Positions 7,889 through 15,544 of a stretch of DNA of 42,985 nucleotides are shown here, piece by piece. The position numbers were made by a program, and so were the translations under genes. The stretch spans positions 1 to 42,985 of the forward strand of contig SFFH01000036.1 of NCBI GenBank assembly GCA_004557905.1, written 5' to 3'. Position 1 is the stretch's first letter. The number at the start of each line of letters is the position of its first letter. Below the pieces are notes generated by a model that was given only the letters and a program-made list of their open reading frames with translations, was not told where the DNA came from and did no database searches. The DNA comes from Clostridiales bacterium (GTDB lineage Bacteria; Bacillota; Clostridia; Christensenellales; Aristaeellaceae).

Positions 7889-8713
7889 TTATGCCTCACC
7901 GGCCTGCACATCCTCGCTGGTCAGCACCAGCATGTCCGACACCTTGTCCCTGCGGGAAACCGTCACGCGCACGTCCGTGCCCACGTCGTAGCCCGCATCG
8001 GCAAGCGCGCCGCATACGGTATTATATGCCAATTCCGGCAAATTATTGTCCAAAGACAGATGAGAAAGGAAAACCGCGCGCGTGCCGGATTTCACCAGAG
8101 AAAGCAGCGCCTTCGCGCAGTCCTCGTTGTTCAGGTGTCCCTTCTTCCCCAGAATCCTGCGCTTGAGGTGCGCGGGGTACGGCCCGCGGTTGACCATGTC
8201 CACATCGTGATTGGCCTCCAGCACCAGCGCCTGGCAGCCGGCAATCGCGTTCATCCAGCCCTCACAGATGTGTCCCAGGTCCGTCGCCACGGCGCAGCGC
8301 AGACCCTGGCAGTCAAAGCTGTAGCCCACGGGCGCGTTCGCGTCGTGCGGAATCGGGAACGGATGCACGTTCACGCCGCCGATGTAAAAATCCTCGCCCG
8401 TGTCAAACGTGCGCACGCAGCGCAGCGGGATGCTCGAATCGCGCAGCAGGATGCCGTCCCAGGTGCCCTCGTTGGCATAGACCGGCAGGCCGTACTTGCG
8501 GCAGAGCACGCCCAGGCCGCGGATGTGATCCACATGCTCGTGCGTCACCAGAATCGCGTCGATGTCGCGGATATCCACGCCGATCTCGCGCAGATGCGCC
8601 TCCACGCGCGATGCGCTCATGCCCGCGTCCACCAGCAGGCGCACGCCGCCGGCGGAAATATAGATGCTGTTTCCGGAGGAACCGGAAAACAGCGGACAAA
8701 GTGTGAGCCGCAT
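7889..8713 (-). CDS. walJ: MBL-fold metallohydrolase, WalJ/YycJ family
   Basis: The 274-residue protein shows the metallo-beta-lactamase fold: FSGSSGNS at residues 9-16, the metal motif HEHVDH (58-63), the later ATDLGH aspartate (about 168) and the C-terminal FLSHLSLDNN. These match WalJ/YycJ, a predicted exonuclease-like hydrolase encoded beside walKR in bacilli and linked to cell-wall and DNA replication phenotypes. Here it is not beside walKR; it heads a small operon with the RHH protein. The ribosome binding site is weak. It diverges from the gene at 8802, and the 88-base gap must hold both promoters. Confidence 0.88.
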   Translation of the reverse strand: MRLTLCPLFSGSSGNSIYISAGGVRLLVDAGMSASRVEAHLREIGVDIRDIDAILVTHEHVDHIRGLGVLCRKYGLPVYANEGTWDGILLRDSSIPLRCVRTFDTGEDFYIGGVNVHPFPIPHDANAPVGYSFDCQGLRCAVATDLGHICEGWMNAIAGCQALVLEANHDVDMVNRGPYPAHLKRRILGKKGHLNNEDCAKALLSLVKSGTRAVFLSHLSLDNNLPELAYNTVCGALADAGYDVGTDVRVTVSRRDKVSDMLVLTSEDVQAGEA

Positions 8714-8801
8714 GCCTTTACAAATCCCCTTCGATCAGATAAAATCATCTCACTGATTGTTTATTATAGCGCATTCGCCGCGCGCAGGCAAGGAGACAAA
8801 C

Positions 8802-9104
8802 ATGGACAAAAACAGGCTCTGGGGCCGTCTCATCCGGCATCACCGCATTGCAAGGCAGGAGACCGTGACCATCGAGGGCGACGATATCGAGGAAGCGTTT
8901 CTTGAAATCTGCCGCCGGTTTGACGTGCAGCGCCCGCTGCAGCTGCCCAAGCACAACCGGGAGTTTGAGAAGTTCGGCCGCACCGCCTACACGAAGGAGC
9001 ACTTCACCGAGGCTGTGGACTTTGACCGGCTTGAGATCGAACTTCTTCTGCCCGAGGGCGAAAAGAAGCGCAGCGGCGCGCGCAATCCGCTGACGGACGC
9101 ATGA
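8802..9104 (+). CDS. Uncharacterised 100-residue protein coupled to gluQ
   Basis: I do not recognise a domain. The frame is open from 8757, but ATG 8802 follows AAGGAG at a good distance and begins MDKNRLWGRLIRHHR. The protein is charged, without a signal peptide or membrane segment, and is probably cytoplasmic. It contains a stretch of alternating basic and acidic residues (RQETVTIEGDDIEEAFLEIC). Its stop overlaps the start of the synthetase gene by four bases (ATGA at 9101-9104), so translation of the two is coupled. Confidence 0.75.
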   Translation: MDKNRLWGRLIRHHRIARQETVTIEGDDIEEAFLEICRRFDVQRPLQLPKHNREFEKFGRTAYTKEHFTEAVDFDRLEIELLLPEGEKKRSGARNPLTDA

Positions 9105-10018
9105 GCGCGCCGGTGGTCGGGCGCTTTGCGCCCACGCCCAGCGGACGGCTGCACCTGGGCAACCTGCTGTGCTGCCTGCTGGCGTATCTCTCCTGCCGCA
9201 GCCAGGGGGGAAAATTCCTCCTGCGCATCGAGGATCTGGATGCGCCGCGCTGCCCGAAGCGCCTAGCCGACCAGTGTATTGCCGACCTGCGCTTTCTGGG
9301 CTTTGACTGGGACGAGCCGCCGCTATATCAGAGCGAGCGCACGGGCATCTATCAGCAGGCCTTCGACCGGCTGTGCGCCATGGGCCTGATCTACCCGTGC
9401 TTCTGCACGCGCGCCCAGCTGCACGCCGCGCAGGCGCCGAACCTGGGCGACCGCGAGCCGGTCTACAACCGCGCCTGCGCCGCCCTCACGCCCGGGGAGA
9501 TCGCCGAGCGCGCAAAGACGCGCACGCCCGCCATGCGCCTGCGCGTACCGGACGAGGACGTATCCTTTGTGGACGGCCACTTCGGCCCGGTCTGCGAGAA
9601 CCTTGAGCGGGACTGCGGCGACGTGATCCTCCGCCGCTCGGACGGCCTGTTCGCCTATCAGCTGGCGGTCGTCGTGGACGACGCGCTCTCCGGCGTCACG
9701 GAAATCGTCCGCGGCCGGGACATCCTGAGTGCGACGCCGCGCCAGATCTACCTGCAGCGGCTGCTGGGCTACGCCACGCCCGCCTACCGCCACATTCCCC
9801 TGCTGATGGACAGCCAGGGCCGCCGCCTCGCCAAGCGGGACAAGGACCTCGACCTGACGGCGCTCTCGAAGGTCATGACGCCGGAGCAGATTCTGGGCAT
9901 GCTGGCGTTTTCCGCCGGGGTGATCCCCGAAAACCGACCCGCAGGACTGACGGAGCTGACGAAGCTGTTTGACTGGAAAAACGTGAAGAAGGACGATATT
10001 TGGCTGGCGTACCCGTAA
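9101..10018 (+). CDS. gluQ: Glutamyl-Q tRNA(Asp) synthetase-like protein (GluQ/YadB)
   Basis: The 305-residue protein is a truncated glutamyl-tRNA synthetase with only the catalytic domain. HLGN (HIGH class I signature) lies in FAPTPSGRLHLGNL near residue 18, and the KMSKS equivalent is GRRLAKRDKD near residue 245. The zinc-site pattern of YadB is present: Cys-x-Cys (CFC) followed by Tyr-x3-Cys (YNRAC). No anticodon-binding domain follows. Proteins of this kind attach glutamate to queuosine-34 of tRNA(Asp) rather than charging tRNA(Glu). It is coupled to the upstream small gene by ATGA. A hairpin terminator follows at 10030-10060. A GluQ is less usual in Bacillota than in Proteobacteria. Confidence 0.9.
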   Translation: MSAPVVGRFAPTPSGRLHLGNLLCCLLAYLSCRSQGGKFLLRIEDLDAPRCPKRLADQCIADLRFLGFDWDEPPLYQSERTGIYQQAFDRLCAMGLIYPCFCTRAQLHAAQAPNLGDREPVYNRACAALTPGEIAERAKTRTPAMRLRVPDEDVSFVDGHFGPVCENLERDCGDVILRRSDGLFAYQLAVVVDDALSGVTEIVRGRDILSATPRQIYLQRLLGYATPAYRHIPLLMDSQGRRLAKRDKDLDLTALSKVMTPEQILGMLAFSAGVIPENRPAGLTELTKLFDWKNVKKDDIWLAYP

Positions 10019-10029
10019 AATGATAAGAT

Positions 10030-10060
10030 AAAGCTGTCAGGCACGTTGCCCGGCAGCTTT
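10030..10060. terminator. Terminator between convergent gluQ and XRE gene
   Basis: AAAGCTG (10030-10036) pairs with CAGCTTT (10054-10060), with a GGC/GCC inner stem. It is followed on the plus strand by CACCTTATTTT and on the minus strand by ATCTTATCATTTT, so it may act in both directions. Confidence 0.7.
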
Positions 10061-10064
10061 CACC

Positions 10065-11082
10065 TTATTTTGCGCAGTATTGCGCCAGCAGCGCCCGGAA
10101 ATCCGCATTCTCCCGCAGGAACGCGTACTCATCGCTTTCCTCCATCTCCCGCACGATGCCACCCAGCATATCCTTTGATGCGCCCCGGCCCAGCCCTGCG
10201 CGGTCATACGGCAGGCAGGCCCCCGGCGACCATGGCGTCTGCAGCGCCTCCAGCATCGCGCGGATATGCGCCATGCAGGCAGGCGTATCCTTCCTCGCCA
10301 GCGCGGGCATCAGCTGCGCCAGATGGCCGATATACGGGTGCATGCACAGCAGCTCCACAAATCGGCTCGTCAGGTCGGCCAGCGCCTGCGCGCGGTCCGG
10401 ATTGGCCGCGTCGATCTCCATCTGAATCAGCCGCAGCAGCATCTGCTGCATGTCGCCCGCGCGCGCAAACAGCGCCTTCTGCACATGGCAGCAGCCCGGT
10501 CTCCAGCGTCCAGCGCGCTGTCAACGGCTCGCGCGGCAGGCGCTCCATCATGGCCTGCGCCGCGTCCGTGTCGCCCCGGCCCAGCGCCCGGCTGGCCAGC
10601 AGATGCGCCGCCGACTCCCGCGCCTCCTCGTCCTCGCTGTCCGCCGCGCGCGCATACCAGTCCTCCAACTGCGCCGCAATCGGCTCACGCTCTTCCTGCG
10701 TCATGCCCGTCATGATCATCCGGCCCTCCAGCGTCGCAGCCAGACCGAAGAGCAGCGCGCCGCAGGTCGGGTATTCCTGCGCAAATGCCTTCGCTAGCGA
10801 GAGTCCCGCCTCGATGCCCTCCGACTTGGCCGCATCGTTCACGCGCGTCAGCATCCGCGTGATCTCAGCCCTTTCCGGCGTGCGTGCAAAGCCCATCAGC
10901 GTGTTCAGGTCGATCCCCAGTGTCCGGGCCAGTGCGGACAGCAGCGTCACGTCCGGGTACGACGCGCCCTGCTCCCATTTGCTCACCGCGGGCGCGCTCA
11001 CGCCCAGCCGGTCGGCCAGCTGCTCCTGCGTCATGCCCAGCGCATGTCTGCGTGCGCGGATGGTCTCGTTCATGCTCAGCAT
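10065..11082 (-). pseudogene. XRE-family transcriptional regulator, frameshifted
   Basis: The N-terminal frame (11082 downward) encodes a good HTH_3 domain at residues 5-60 (MTQEQLADRLGVSAPAVSKW), then a helical region rich in Ala and Glu that may form tetratricopeptide-like helices. Near 10486-10495 this frame turns into low-quality sequence ending at 10204. A second frame (10484 to 10065) continues with normal helical sequence (QKALFARAGDMQQMLLRLI) to a proper stop. A single extra C in the GCTGCCATGTG stretch would explain it. The two frames joined give about 338 residues. AAGGGAG lies eight bases before ATG 11082. It is either a recent pseudogene or a sequence error. Confidence 0.75.
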
Positions 11083-11240
11083 AGGTCATGCTCCCTTTCT
11101 CACTTCAGGCCTGTGACCACAGGATAGCACATCCCATGTCCGCGCACAAGCGAGGGGAAGTTAAGCATGGAGAGAAAAAAAATAACCATTAGTTATATCC
11201 GGTGGCAAACCTATCATCAAAAAGACCTCCCGCCCATGGC

Positions 11241-11269
11241 TTGACAAGGACGGGAGGATAGCGTACAAT
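11241..11269 (+). promoter_or_regulatory. Promoter of the antitoxin RNA
   Basis: A perfect TTGACA (11241-11246), a 17-base spacer and TACAAT (11264-11269) form a near-consensus housekeeping promoter on the plus strand. No protein gene follows; a terminator lies about 65 bases after the expected start point. Confidence 0.85.
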
Positions 11270-11275
11270 GTAGGC

Positions 11276-11371
11276 AGATAGGGGTCGCGCCCTACGGGTG
11301 ATTACTCACCGCAAAGGCCTGTTTATGGGTCAGCAAACCGCCAGCAGGGGCAATCTGCAAGGCGGTTTTTT
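11276..11371 (+). ncRNA. Putative antisense antitoxin RNA of a type I TA locus
   Basis: The promoter at 11241-11269 and the terminator at 11335-11371 define a short RNA of about 95 nt with no good ORF. Its 5' part folds as TAGGG/CCCTA (about 11279-11294) and GGTGA/TCACC hairpins. It converges on the toxin gene, and the two transcripts share the bidirectional terminator, so their 3' ends are complementary. The TCACC loop region could also touch the GGTGA in the toxin ribosome binding site. The layout resembles txpA/ratA and Fst-type loci. The RNA itself is predicted only. Confidence 0.65.
11335..11371. terminator. Bidirectional terminator shared by toxin and antitoxin RNAs
   Basis: AAACCGCC (11335-11342) pairs with GGCGGTTT (11361-11368), with an inner GCAG/CTGC stem. 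T-runs flank it in both senses: TTTTTT directly on the plus strand, and the minus-strand reading ends GGCGGTTTGC after a stem that follows the toxin stop codon. Confidence 0.8.
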
Positions 11372-11374
11372 ATT

Positions 11375-11464
11375 TTATCGCTTCAAGGTCAATGCCAGCG
11401 CAAAGACGCCAACAATCAAACCAGCGACGGAGAGAAGAATACTGAGCAACTCAACATTCGTCAT
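11375..11464 (-). CDS. 29-residue hydrophobic toxin, holin-like type I TA toxin
   Basis: The ORF starts at ATG 11464 and stops at TAA 11375-11377. It begins MTNVELLSILLSVAG and ends LALTLKR. After a short polar N-terminus a single hydrophobic segment of about 22 residues runs almost to the basic C-terminus. Size and pattern fit the putative holin-like toxins (Hol-Tox, TxpA-like) of Bacillota, which insert in the membrane. GGAGG lies ten bases upstream. A structured 5' leader lies before it, and its 3' end runs into the terminator shared with the convergent antitoxin RNA. I could not assign a convincing promoter for it; it should lie to the right, around 11535-11580. Family membership is by pattern only. 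Confidence 0.7.
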   Translation of the reverse strand: MTNVELLSILLSVAGLIVGVFALALTLKR

Positions 11465-11507
11465 CTCATCACCACCTCCGCTTCTGTACGCCGTTGCGGA
11501 GGCATCC

Positions 11508-11531
11508 ACCCGTAGAACCCTACCTGCCTAC
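11508..11531 (-). repeat. 5'-leader repeat of the toxin RNA, matching the antitoxin 5' end
   Basis: On the minus strand this reads GTAGGCAGGTAGGG followed by TTCTACGGGTG. The antitoxin RNA begins with GTAGGCAGATAGGGG and CCTACGGGTG on the plus strand (11270-11300). The two convergent transcripts thus carry similar 5' sequences as an inverted pair flanking the toxin ORF, each with a small self-complementary stem. Confidence 0.65.
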
Positions 11532-11598
11532 AAAAGCGGACAGCCTTTCAGCTATCCGCATGATGGAAGTATTCTTTAACACGCTTTACAGGTATTCC

Positions 11599-11732
11599 CC
11601 GTCTCAATCGTAGGATGCTCCGCATCCTGCTCTGAGACGGCTTCTTTTTTTGATATATTGGGTACGTTAGGGCTGCCGCCCTAAGACCTGCCTGAGGGAT
11701 TTCATCCCTCAGACTCCCTTCCTCGCTTCGCG
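11599..11732 (-). repeat. 3'-UTR multi-hairpin repeat, family A copy 2
   Basis: Read from the rRNA methyltransferase stop (minus strand) it has a GCGAAGCGAGGAAGGGAG block, hairpin CTGAGGGAT/ATCCCTCAG (11692-11712), hairpin TTAGGGC/GCCCTAA (near 11668-11684), and a distal hairpin CCGTCTCA/TGAGACGG (11599-11606 with 11633-11640) with inner stem AGGATGC/GCATCCT. On the plus strand the distal hairpin is followed by CTTCTTTTTTT (11641-11651), a terminator facing back toward the gene. Confidence 0.85.
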
Positions 11733-11754
11733 CTTCAATACGCGGCTTTTCTGA

Positions 11755-12945
11755 TCAATCCAGCATCTGCAGCCACAGGCTCTTGAGGTAGTGGCTCTCG
11801 GGGTATCCGGCCAGCACCGGATGATCGATATCCTGCCGGCGCAGCGTGATCACGCGCACCTGGCGGTGCAGATCCTGCGCGGCGGAGAGGACGGTGTTGA
11901 CAAACACGTCCTCCGGCATGTGATAGGAGCAGCTGTGCGTCGCCAGCACGCCGCCAGCGGGGAGCAGGCGCATCGCGGAGAGCGCAATCTCCTTGTAGCC
12001 GCGGCAAGCGTTGGCCATGTTCGCGTGTGCCTTGGTGAACGCCGGCGGATCGAGCACGACCACGTCGTACTTCTCCCCCGCCTTCACCTGTGCGCGCAGG
12101 AAGTCAAAGCAGTTGGCGCAGACGGCGTTGATCTGCGCGCCGTTGAGCGCCGCGTTGCGGCGGATGAGCTCCACCGCGCTTTCGCTGATGTCCACCGCCG
12201 TCACCTCGCGCGCACCGCCCACGGCCGCGTTGAGCGCAAAGCCACCGATGTAGGAGAAGCAGTCGAGCACCCGCGCGTCCCGGCAGAACTGCCGCAGGAA
12301 CAGGTGGTTTTCCTTCTGATCCAGGAAGTAGCCGGTCTTCTGGCCGCCGCGCACGTCCACGGCGAGCTTCACACCGTTCTCGCTGATGATCGTCTCCCCG
12401 GGCAGCTCGCCGTGCAGGACCTTTGTGAAGCAGGTCATGCCCTCCTTGATGCGGATGGCGTCGTCGTTATTAAGCAGCAGGCACGTCGGCTGCTCGCAGG
12501 CGATCAGCGCGTCCGCAATCACCTGCGTGTAGCGCTCCATGCCCAGCGCCAGCACCTGCAGCACGATCACGCCGCCGAAGTGGTCCGCAATCACGCCGGG
12601 CAGACGGTCCGCCTCGCCGTAGATCAGGCGGCAGGAATCGGTGCCCTCCCGCTGCATGACGAACCGGCGGTAGTCGCAGGCCGCACGGACGCGGGCGGCG
12701 ATCAGCTCGTCGGTGATCTCCTCCTGCCGGTGGGTCAGCAGGCGCACGGTAATCAGGCTGCGGCTGTTGTAAAAGCCCGTGCCCATGTACCGGCCGCGGA
12801 AATCGACGACCGTCACCAGATCGCCGTCGACGATTTCGCCCTCGACACGCTCAATCTCGTTGCCGTACACCCAGGGATGGCCCTGGAGCAGCTTCTTCTG
12901 CCGTCCGTTGATGACGTGGACGACGGGCAGATTCTCTTTTGCCAT
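11755..12945 (-). CDS. rlmI: Class I SAM-dependent 23S rRNA methyltransferase, RlmI family
   Basis: The protein begins with a PUA-like RNA-binding domain (about residues 1-75; GHPWVYGNEIERVEG), then an EEHUD-like linker and a Rossmann-type methyltransferase domain. SAM motif I is VLDCFSYIGGFALNA and the acidic motif is VTAVDISESAVE. The catalytic region LDPPAF and the Cys of HSCSYHM fit m5C methyltransferases of the RlmI (YccW) type, which modify C1962 of 23S rRNA in E. coli. I chose ATG 12945 (396 residues) because GGAG lies seven bases upstream; earlier ATGs in frame have no site. It lies downstream of rnj, separated by a family B repeat, and ends next to a family A repeat. Confidence 0.85.
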   Translation of the reverse strand: MAKENLPVVHVINGRQKKLLQGHPWVYGNEIERVEGEIVDGDLVTVVDFRGRYMGTGFYNSRSLITVRLLTHRQEEITDELIAARVRAACDYRRFVMQREGTDSCRLIYGEADRLPGVIADHFGGVIVLQVLALGMERYTQVIADALIACEQPTCLLLNNDDAIRIKEGMTCFTKVLHGELPGETIISENGVKLAVDVRGGQKTGYFLDQKENHLFLRQFCRDARVLDCFSYIGGFALNAAVGGAREVTAVDISESAVELIRRNAALNGAQINAVCANCFDFLRAQVKAGEKYDVVVLDPPAFTKAHANMANACRGYKEIALSAMRLLPAGGVLATHSCSYHMPEDVFVNTVLSAAQDLHRQVRVITLRRQDIDHPVLAGYPESHYLKSLWLQMLD

Positions 12946-12979
12946 AATCATTCTCCAATCCATTCGCCTGCAGCAGAAA

Positions 12980-13078
12980 CCTCAGCCGCCCTTCGGCGCG
13001 GTTTCCATCAGGGAGAGACAGGTCACCTCGCCTTCCCCCCTGGGGAAGGTGGCTCGCCGAAGGCGAGACGGATGAGGT
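12980..13078. repeat. Palindromic intergenic repeat, family B copy 2
   Basis: The left end CCTCAGCCGCCCTTCGGCG (12980-12998) and the right end GGCGAGACGGATGAGG (13063-13078) are imperfect inverses with GC hairpins (right GCTCGCC with GGCGAG), and a CCTTCCCC/GGGGAAGG stem lies at 13031-13049. It matches 81-218 in design and in the right end almost base for base. It ends two bases before the last codon of rnj. Confidence 0.7.
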
Positions 13079-13079
13079 C

Positions 13080-15233
13080 TTATTCCACCTCAATCACGTT
13101 GATCATCACGACCGGGCGGCGCTTCGTCTTTTCGTAGAGGAAGGAGCGCATCTGGCTCTGCATCTGCGGCACGGAATCCCTCAGCTTCTTACCCGAGGCG
13201 ATCGTGCGGGCGACCATGTTGGCCGCATGCTGGCGGCAGGCCGCCTCGACCTTCTGGTGCTCGCTGTCGTAGAGGAAGCCCATCGCGCTGACGACCGGCT
13301 GGGCCATCATCGCGCCGGTTCTGGCGCTGACCGCCAGGGCGATGGAGACCACGCCGTCGTCGGAGAGCAGCTTGCGCTCGCGCAGCACGGTGTTGTCCAC
13401 CTCGCCCTTGGAGGAGCCGTCGATGAGCACGGCCTCGCCGTTGGTGAAGCCGGTCACGCGCGCGCTGCCCTTGGTGATTTCGAAGATATCGCCGTTGGCC
13501 AGGATGAAGATGTTCTCAAACGGCACGCCCAGCTTGTGCGCCAGCTCCGCGTGCTGGTAGAGCATGCGGGTCTCGCCGTGGGCGGGAATGAAGAACTTCG
13601 GGCGCACCAGGCTGTGCACCAGCTTGATCTCCTCCTGGGAGGCGTGGCCGGAGACGTGCACGTCCGCCAGCGCGGAGTAGTACACCTTCGCGTCGCGCTT
13701 GTACAATTCGTTGATGACCTTGTAGATGGGCTTTTCGTTGCCCGGGATCGGCGAAGCGGAGATAATGACGGTGTCGCCCGCCTGAATCTCCAGCTCGCGG
13801 TGGTTGTTGAAGGCGATGCGGGTGAGCGCGCTCATCGGCTCGCCCTGGGAGCCGGTGGAGATGATGCACACCTGCTCCGGCGGCAGCTTGTCCACCTGGG
13901 AGATCTCGATGAGCGTGTCCGGCTTCATCTGGATGTAGCCCAGGTTGTTGGCCGCGTTGAACACGTTGAGCATGCTGCGGCCCACGAGCGCGACCTTGCG
14001 GCCGTGGCGCTCGGCGGCGGTGAAGATCTGCTGCAGGCGGGAGACGTTCGAGGAGAACGTCGCCACGAAGATGCGGCCCTGTGCGTCCTTGAACATGTCG
14101 GCCATGGATTCGCCGACGTGGCGCTCGGACTTGGAGAAGCCCGGCACCTCGATGTTCGTGGACTCGCACACGAAGAGCAGCACGCCCTCGCGGCCAATCT
14201 GCGCGATGCGCTGCAGGTCCATGATGTCGCCGCTGATGGGCGTATAGTCGATCTTGAAGTCGCCGGAGTGCACGATGGTGCCGATCGGCGTGCGGATGGC
14301 GAACATGAACGCATCCGCGATGGAGTGGTTCACGTGGATGAATTCCACGGAGAAGCAGCCCGCGCGGATCACCTCGCCCGCCTCCACGGCGCGCAGCGTG
14401 CAGCTCTTGGTCAGGCCCGGGACGCGGTCGTCGAGCTTGTACTTGAGCAGCTCCACGGCCATTTTGCCGCCGTAAATGGGCGCCTTGAACTCGCGCATCA
14501 GGTACGGCAGGCCGCCGATGTGGTCCTCATGGCCGTGGGTGATGAAGATACCGCGCACGCGGTCTCGGTTCTGCAGCACATAGGTGAAGTCCGGGATGAC
14601 GGCGTCCACGCCGGGCATGGTCTCGTCCGGGAAGATCTGGCCGCAGTCGACGATGATGATGTCGTTGCCGTACTCGTAGGCCGTCATGTTCTTGCCGATC
14701 TCGCACATGCCGCCCAGCGGGATCATGCGCAGTGTCGCGCGGCTGGGGTGCTCGCTGGCGCGGGAGCGCATCGTCGGCGGCTTCTTGCCGACCAGCTGCA
14801 GGGTCTGGGAGATGAACGGCTTGTCCGCCTGCGCGCCGGCGGGCGGCGTCACGCGGCGGCGGCCCGTCTGGGGATGCGCGGCCGGCTTTTTGCCCGCCAG
14901 CGGCCTGGCAGCCTTCGCGCGCGGGGCGGGCGCAGCCGGCTGGCTCTGCGGCGTCCGGGCGGTCTGCGCCTCCTGCTGGGGCTTCGCCGGCCTGGCAGCG
15001 GTCTTCCTGCGCGGCGCTCTGGGCGCGGCGGAACGGGCGCCGGTCTCCTGTCCGGCCTCAGGCGCGCTCTGCGCGGCCTTCGCCGGCCTCGCCTGCGTCC
15101 TCTTCGGCTTCTCTATCTTGCTGTCCTTGGCTTCAGCGGCCTTCTTCACCGCCGGACGGCGGCGCGCAGGCGCGCGTTTTTCATTCTTAACCTCACTGAT
15201 CTCGGGGGTTTTGCGGTTTTCGTTGTCAGTCAC
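13080..15233 (-). CDS. rnj: Ribonuclease J with long basic N-terminal extension
   Basis: Residues 165-717 form a standard RNase J: LRMIPLGGMCEIGKNM, the metal motif HGHEDH (233-238), the beta-CASP region (FVATFSSNVSRLQQI, STGSQGEP) and the C-terminal domain with FIPAHGETRM. RNase J is a zinc-dependent 5'-3' exo- and endoribonuclease in mRNA decay and rRNA maturation. The first 160 residues are unusual: low-complexity, rich in Ala, Pro, Lys and Arg and strongly basic, probably disordered and RNA-binding. The start is GTG 15233 with AAGGA seven bases upstream. A TTGCAG-17-TATAAT promoter (15370-15398) implies a 5' leader of about 130 nt. The dense acidic antisense frames here are artefacts. Confidence 0.95.
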   Translation of the reverse strand: MTDNENRKTPEISEVKNEKRAPARRRPAVKKAAEAKDSKIEKPKRTQARPAKAAQSAPEAGQETGARSAAPRAPRRKTAARPAKPQQEAQTARTPQSQPAAPAPRAKAARPLAGKKPAAHPQTGRRRVTPPAGAQADKPFISQTLQLVGKKPPTMRSRASEHPSRATLRMIPLGGMCEIGKNMTAYEYGNDIIIVDCGQIFPDETMPGVDAVIPDFTYVLQNRDRVRGIFITHGHEDHIGGLPYLMREFKAPIYGGKMAVELLKYKLDDRVPGLTKSCTLRAVEAGEVIRAGCFSVEFIHVNHSIADAFMFAIRTPIGTIVHSGDFKIDYTPISGDIMDLQRIAQIGREGVLLFVCESTNIEVPGFSKSERHVGESMADMFKDAQGRIFVATFSSNVSRLQQIFTAAERHGRKVALVGRSMLNVFNAANNLGYIQMKPDTLIEISQVDKLPPEQVCIISTGSQGEPMSALTRIAFNNHRELEIQAGDTVIISASPIPGNEKPIYKVINELYKRDAKVYYSALADVHVSGHASQEEIKLVHSLVRPKFFIPAHGETRMLYQHAELAHKLGVPFENIFILANGDIFEITKGSARVTGFTNGEAVLIDGSSKGEVDNTVLRERKLLSDDGVVSIALAVSARTGAMMAQPVVSAMGFLYDSEHQKVEAACRQHAANMVARTIASGKKLRDSVPQMQSQMRSFLYEKTKRRPVVMINVIEVE

Positions 15234-15369
15234 GATGATTTCCTTTCTTTGATTGGGGTACGATCTATGTCAGCATGTTGCTTTTTACCGCCGCCGGAGG
15301 TCAGCCCGGCGCGGTCGATTTCAGCCGCAGGGAGTGGGATGAGCCTGTGCAAAAATCCATAACGTTTTT

Positions 15370-15398
15370 ATTATACACAAAAACGTTTGCGCCTGCAA
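15370..15398 (-). promoter_or_regulatory. Predicted rnj promoter
   Basis: On the minus strand TTGCAG (15398-15393), 17 bases and TATAAT (15375-15370). The 15234-15544 gap holds this promoter, the rnj leader, and the promoter and leader of the LCP gene, and no further gene. Confidence 0.6.
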
Positions 15399-15448
15399 TC
15401 CATTTTCTTTTCTAATCTGACGAAAAGCGCATATCCTAGGCAATTTGC

Positions 15449-15477
15449 TTGATTTTGCCTGCCAAATATGATATGTT
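15449..15477 (+). promoter_or_regulatory. Predicted promoter of the LCP-XpaC operon
   Basis: TTGATT (15449-15454), 17 bases and TATGTT (15472-15477) lie about 68 bases before the LCP start codon. The match is moderate. Confidence 0.45.
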
Positions 15478-15544
15478 TATTCCATCGCTGATGATGCAGG
15501 CTTTGCCTGCCGCACTCGCATTCTGCCCCGGGAGGCGACCGTCT

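Noticed and set aside
11161..11240. Possible small gene left of the antitoxin promoter
   Set aside because: Only short AT-rich sequence with no ribosome site or sizeable ORF was found.
11298..11579. Plus-strand 93-codon frame in the toxin-antitoxin region
   Set aside because: It overlaps the terminator and both RNAs, has no ribosome site, and the minus strand carries a better small ORF with GGAGG.
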